A stretch of DNA of 7,606 nucleotides from Paracoccaceae bacterium. Lineage in GTDB: Bacteria; Pseudomonadota; Alphaproteobacteria; Rhodobacterales; Rhodobacteraceae. The stretch is taken from NCBI GenBank assembly GCA_016765235.1, contig JAESQH010000202.1, forward strand, positions 1 through 7,606. Reading direction: 5' to 3'. Made by a program: the position numbers and the translations under genes. Below, one piece after another: positions 4,583 through 7,606 of the stretch. Each line of letters starts with the position of its first letter. Within the stretch, counting starts at the first letter, position 1. The notes under the pieces were generated by a model that had not been told where the DNA came from, made no database searches, and was given only the letters and a program-made list of their open reading frames with translations.

Positions 4583-6849
4583 TATTTTGCGCCGTCGATG
4601 GCCGCCAGAATTCGTGGCGGAGACATTGGAAGCTCAGACATCCGAACACCCGCTGCATGGGAAACCCCGTTAGCAACAGCGGCCAGAGGCGGCACGATGC
4701 CGGTTTCCCCAACGCCGCGCACGCCATATGGGTGACCCGGATTGGGGATTTCCAAAATAACCGCGTCGATCATCGGAAGGTCGGACGCAACAGGAATACG
4801 GTAATCAAGGAAGCCCGCATTTTGTAGCTTTCCGTCTTCACCATAAATATATTCCTCGTTCAGGGCCCAGCCGATACCTTGAACGGCCCCGCCCTGCATC
4901 TGACCCTCAACATAATCAGGGTGGATGGCTTTGCCTGCATCTTGAAACACAGTGTAGCGTTTGATTTCGGTGAAACCCGTTTCAGGGTCCACTTCCACGT
5001 CCACCAGATGCACACCGAAACTAACGCCAGCGCCATCAACGTTAACCTCGTGATGCCCCGCAATCGGGCCGCCGGTCTTGGCCTGATCGCCAGCGATTTC
5101 AGCCACCGTCATCGGTGGGAATTCCCCGGCGTTATGCCCCGTCGGCACAGCCGCACCGTCAAGCCAATCAACTGCATCAGCATCAATACCCCAAACTTGC
5201 GCGGCGCGGCCACACATGTTCTTGATCGCGGCTCGTGCCGCTTTGATTGTGGCAAGGCCTACTGCGAAGGTGACACGGGAACCGTCCGTCACATCGTTGA
5301 AACCAATAGAATTCGTATCCGCAACAATAGTGCGAACTTTTTCAAACGGAATGCCCAACTCCTCGGCGGCCATCATTGAAATAGACGCGCGGGAGCCGCC
5401 AATATCGGGGTTACCCTCGATCACAGCAACGGTTCCATCTTCGTTGATATTCATCGAAACACTAGTATTTCCGGCAAAGTTAAACCAGAAGCCGCAAGAA
5501 ACACCCCTGCCCTGATTGGGCCCAAGCGGTGCGGCGTAGTGTGGATGGGCCTTCGCCGCCTCCAGCGTCGCCACCAGCCCTATTTCGTCAAACGTTGGGC
5601 CATAAGAAGACAACGTGCCTTTCTTGGCCGCATTCAACAATCGGACTTCAATCGGGTCGAGGTCGAGCTTTTGGCACAATTCATCGATCACGGATTCAAC
5701 GGTATAAATTGCCATCGGCGCACCAGGTGCACGATATGCCGCTTGTTTCGGGCGGTTGGTCAAAACGTTCCACGCTTGCGCCTCCACAGCGTCCAAATCA
5801 TAGGATGCAAACGCCGTCATCGCGCCGAGCATCGCTGTAATATTGGGATAAGCCCCACCCTGATAGCGCAGTTTTGCTTGCCCAGCGGTAATCCGACCAT
5901 CCTTGGTCATCCCGATTTTAACATCTGTACTCGACGAAGTCGTTGGGCCGGAGGCACGAAACACCTCTTCGCGGGTCATAACCATTTTCACTGGGCGACC
6001 GGATTTTTTGGATAGTGCCAGTGCAACTGGTTCAAGGTAAACAGTGGTTTTACCACCAAATCCACCGCCAATTTCAGACGGAGTGACACGCAGCTGCGAA
6101 GTCTCCATCCCGACAAATGCCGCTGCCATGTCGCGGACCATGTAGTGCCCTTGCGTACAGACCCAGATTTCGCCGCGCCCGTCAGGGCCCATTGTTGCAA
6201 GCGTTGCATGAGGTTCAATATAGCCTTGATGCGTAGCGGCCGTTTTGAAACTCCGTTCAACAATCACGTCAGCCTTGGCAAAACCTTCGTCCAAATCTCC
6301 GTGGCCAAATTCCCGAAAACCGGAAACGTTCGCATTGTTCCCTTCAGGAATGTTGCGAAATTTGCGGCCCTCGTGCAACACAGGCGCGCTGTCGAGCATT
6401 GCGGCGTCAACATCGGTCTCGTGAGGCAGAACTTCGTATTCTACTTTGATCAGTTTCAGTGCCGCGTTAGCAACTTTCACACTGGTCGCAGCAACGGCCG
6501 CAACGGCATGACCGTCATAAAGAACTTTGCCGCGCGCCATACAATTATCAAGTGTATCCTGATTGCCGGAACCTTGCTGTTTGACAAAATCCTCGGACGT
6601 AACAACAGCTTTAACGCCGTCCATCGCAAGTACTGCGGATGTATCAATCGACACGATGCGCGCATGTGCGTGCGGGCTGCGCAGAATGGTTGCGTGTAAC
6701 ATGCCCGGTGCGGTCAAATCGGCGCCAAACAAAGCACGGCCCGTAACCTTATCGATCCCGTCCGGGCGCGGCGGGCGTGTGCCGACTACTTTGAAATCAC
6801 GTTTGTTGTATTCGGTTCCTGCTGAACCTTCGACGTATTCCGTAACCAT
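4582..6849 (-). CDS. Molybdopterin-binding large subunit, xanthine dehydrogenase/CO dehydrogenase/aldehyde oxidase superfamily
   Basis: Catalytic subunit of a molybdenum hydroxylase, which adds a water-derived oxygen to a carbon of its substrate and passes electrons to the [2Fe-2S] and FAD subunits. It is 755 residues, typical for a separate large subunit. Residues 1-140 form the aldehyde oxidase a/b hammerhead domain (GTRPPRPDGIDKVTG near 23-37). Then come HQGYIEP at 207-213, the cofactor-binding GGGFGGK at 261-267, AAYRAPG at 370-376, GQMQGGAVQGIGWAL at 649-663 and RGVGE at 711-715, whose Glu715 aligns with the catalytic base. The loop AYRCSFR of form I CO dehydrogenase is absent. Where relatives have a GQG motif this protein has PDIGGSRAS (481-489). 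The gene follows the [2Fe-2S] gene by 2 bases. No Tat signal is seen, so it is probably cytoplasmic. It could oxidise a purine, an N-heterocycle or an aldehyde; the sequence does not decide. Confidence 0.92.
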   Translation of the reverse strand: MVTEYVEGSAGTEYNKRDFKVVGTRPPRPDGIDKVTGRALFGADLTAPGMLHATILRSPHAHARIVSIDTSAVLAMDGVKAVVTSEDFVKQQGSGNQDTLDNCMARGKVLYDGHAVAAVAATSVKVANAALKLIKVEYEVLPHETDVDAAMLDSAPVLHEGRKFRNIPEGNNANVSGFREFGHGDLDEGFAKADVIVERSFKTAATHQGYIEPHATLATMGPDGRGEIWVCTQGHYMVRDMAAAFVGMETSQLRVTPSEIGGGFGGKTTVYLEPVALALSKKSGRPVKMVMTREEVFRASGPTTSSSTDVKIGMTKDGRITAGQAKLRYQGGAYPNITAMLGAMTAFASYDLDAVEAQAWNVLTNRPKQAAYRAPGAPMAIYTVESVIDELCQKLDLDPIEVRLLNAAKKGTLSSYGPTFDEIGLVATLEAAKAHPHYAAPLGPNQGRGVSCGFWFNFAGNTSVSMNINEDGTVAVIEGNPDIGGSRASISMMAAEELGIPFEKVRTIVADTNSIGFNDVTDGSRVTFAVGLATIKAARAAIKNMCGRAAQVWGIDADAVDWLDGAAVPTGHNAGEFPPMTVAEIAGDQAKTGGPIAGHHEVNVDGAGVSFGVHLVDVEVDPETGFTEIKRYTVFQDAGKAIHPDYVEGQMQGGAVQGIGWALNEEYIYGEDGKLQNAGFLDYRIPVASDLPMIDAVILEIPNPGHPYGVRGVGETGIVPPLAAVANGVSHAAGVRMSELPMSPPRILAAIDGAK

Positions 6850-6851
6850 AA

Positions 6852-7328
6852 TCAGGCCCCCCGCATTTCAGCAGCGGCGTCCATCACCGCGCGGATAATT
6901 TTATCGTATCCTGTGCAACGGCACAGATTTCCGGCCAGCCAGTACCGCACTTCGGTCTCGGACGGGTCAGAGTTCTTTTCCAACAACGCCTTGGCTGCAA
7001 CCAGAATACCCGGTGTACAGATACCGCATTGCAACGCTGCGTGATCAAGAATTTTTCGCTGCAATACATGCAGTTTTTCGCCGTCGGCCATGCCCTCAAC
7101 CGTAGATACAGTCTTGCCTTCAGCCTCGGCAGCTAGCACCAGACACGAACATACCAGACGCCCGTCGAGTTCTACCGAACACGCGCCACAGTCGCCCGAT
7201 CCGCACCCCTCTTTCGCACCGGTAAGACCTACGTGATTGCGCAGCGCGTCCAGCAAAGTTTCTTCTGGCTCACACAAATACTCGACTGCATCGCCGTTAA
7301 TCGATGTGGAAACATGTATCTTGCTCAT
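6852..7328 (-). CDS. [2Fe-2S] iron-sulfur subunit of the molybdenum hydroxylase (CoxS/XdhC-type)
   Basis: Electron-transfer subunit carrying two [2Fe-2S] clusters between the molybdenum site and FAD. It is 158 residues, standard for this subunit. The plant-ferredoxin-like N-terminal half has Cys42, Cys47, Cys50 and Cys62 (GCGSGDCGAC, then SCL). The helical C-terminal half has CGIC at 101-104 and CRC at 136-138 (GNLCRCTGY). All eight ligands are present. The ATG at 7328 is fixed by a perfect AGGAGG six bases upstream and overlaps the FAD-subunit stop by 4 bases (ATGA). There is no signal peptide, which supports a cytoplasmic enzyme. Confidence 0.95.
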   Translation of the reverse strand: MSKIHVSTSINGDAVEYLCEPEETLLDALRNHVGLTGAKEGCGSGDCGACSVELDGRLVCSCLVLAAEAEGKTVSTVEGMADGEKLHVLQRKILDHAALQCGICTPGILVAAKALLEKNSDPSETEVRYWLAGNLCRCTGYDKIIRAVMDAAAEMRGA

Positions 7329-7606
7329 TTCGAACCTCCTGCGCGGCTATAGGCAATTAACGCCGCGCGTTTTGCCAGCACGCCTGCCGTTTTGGTGCGA
7401 AACTCGATCGTTCCGCGTTTGTCATCAATTGGGTTGCACGCGGCAGAACAAGCCGTCTGCAATGCAGCGATTGCATCGTCGTCCAACTTGGTTCCAATAA
7501 TTGCTTTAGCAGCATCATCGACAACCAGCACGGTTGGTGCCACTGCCCCAAGCGTTACGCTCGCATGCGTTACCACACCAGTTGCATCTAGCGTCAGGTT
7601 TACACC
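7325..7606 (-). CDS. FAD-binding subunit of the molybdenum hydroxylase (CoxM-type), C-terminal part only
   Basis: The frame is open to the window edge, so the gene starts outside the window. The visible 93 residues are the C-terminal domain of the medium subunit (CO dehydrogenase flavoprotein C-terminal domain): GVNLTLDATG, ASVTLGAVAPT, a helix-rich stretch, then NPIDDKRGT and EFRTKTAGVLAKRA near the end. These are typical of the domain that packs against the other subunits. The FAD-binding motifs would lie in the missing N-terminal two thirds. A GTG at 7576 should not be taken as a start, because matching sequence continues upstream of it. Its place as first of the three subunit genes gives the common medium-small-large order. 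Confidence 0.88.
   Translation of the reverse strand, partial: GVNLTLDATGVVTHASVTLGAVAPTVLVVDDAAKAIIGTKLDDDAIAALQTACSAACNPIDDKRGTIEFRTKTAGVLAKRAALIAYSRAGGSK
7335..7340 (-). promoter_or_regulatory. Strong ribosome binding site of the [2Fe-2S] subunit gene
   Basis: On the - strand AGGAGG is followed by six bases and the ATG at 7328. It is the strongest Shine-Dalgarno sequence in the window and lies inside the end of the FAD-subunit gene, so the small subunit can be started independently as well as by coupling. Confidence 0.75.

Noticed and set aside
4879..5379. + strand open frame of 166 codons, and others between 5216 and 6898, opposite the large subunit
   Set aside because: They are shadows of a well-supported 755-residue gene, have no ribosome binding sites and no recognisable motifs.
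4582..6849. Naming the large subunit as a CO dehydrogenase (coxL) or xanthine dehydrogenase
   Set aside because: The form I CO dehydrogenase loop AYRCSFR is absent (AAYRAPG here), and the xanthine-type GQG loop is also absent, so only the superfamily can be stated.
1..7606. Mobile elements, CRISPR arrays, tRNA or rRNA genes, long repeats
   Set aside because: I looked for transposase motifs, terminal inverted repeats, regularly spaced repeats and RNA gene signatures and saw none. The binding-protein deletion join has no element left at it.

Overview
The window looks like chromosomal DNA of an alphaproteobacterium, most likely a marine Rhodobacterales (roseobacter-type) organism. This is inferred from protein style: the peptide-type ABC transporter, its binding-protein termini and the molybdenum hydroxylase all read like roseobacter proteins, and base composition is only mildly GC-rich. 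No taxonomic marker gene is present.

The window holds two gene blocks that run towards each other and meet at 4337-4340. The left block (+ strand, 91-4340) is a dipeptide/oligopeptide-type ABC transporter operon in the order ATPase, ATPase, substrate-binding protein, permease, permease. It is visibly decaying. The first ATPase gene has an in-frame TAA at 484-486 and non-consensus residues at conserved sites, including the Q-loop glutamine. The second ATPase gene appears to have lost one base just after its natural start. The binding-protein gene is reduced to its first ~50 and last ~25 codons, with an additional frameshift, so roughly 1.5 kb is inferred to be missing. The two permease genes are complete. 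As it stands the operon is unlikely to make a working importer.

The right block (- strand, read from 7606 down to 4337) encodes a three-subunit molybdenum hydroxylase of the xanthine dehydrogenase / CO dehydrogenase / aldehyde oxidase superfamily. The order is FAD subunit (partial, cut by the window end), [2Fe-2S] subunit, molybdopterin-binding large subunit, then a small MoaD/ThiS-like protein ending in Gly-Gly. Junctions of +2, -1 and -4 bp indicate one tightly coupled operon with no visible damage. The large subunit is not a form I CO dehydrogenase and lacks the usual GQG motif, so its substrate is open.

The blocks overlap by 4 bp at their stop codons, which sit in the loop of a small GC hairpin. 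The only convincing intrinsic terminator for the left operon lies inside the oppositely oriented MoaD-like gene (4437-4476): a long stem followed by TTTTT on the + strand. No RNA genes, insertion sequences, CRISPR arrays or long repeats were seen, and no stretch over 300 bases lacks gene or gene-remnant sequence.
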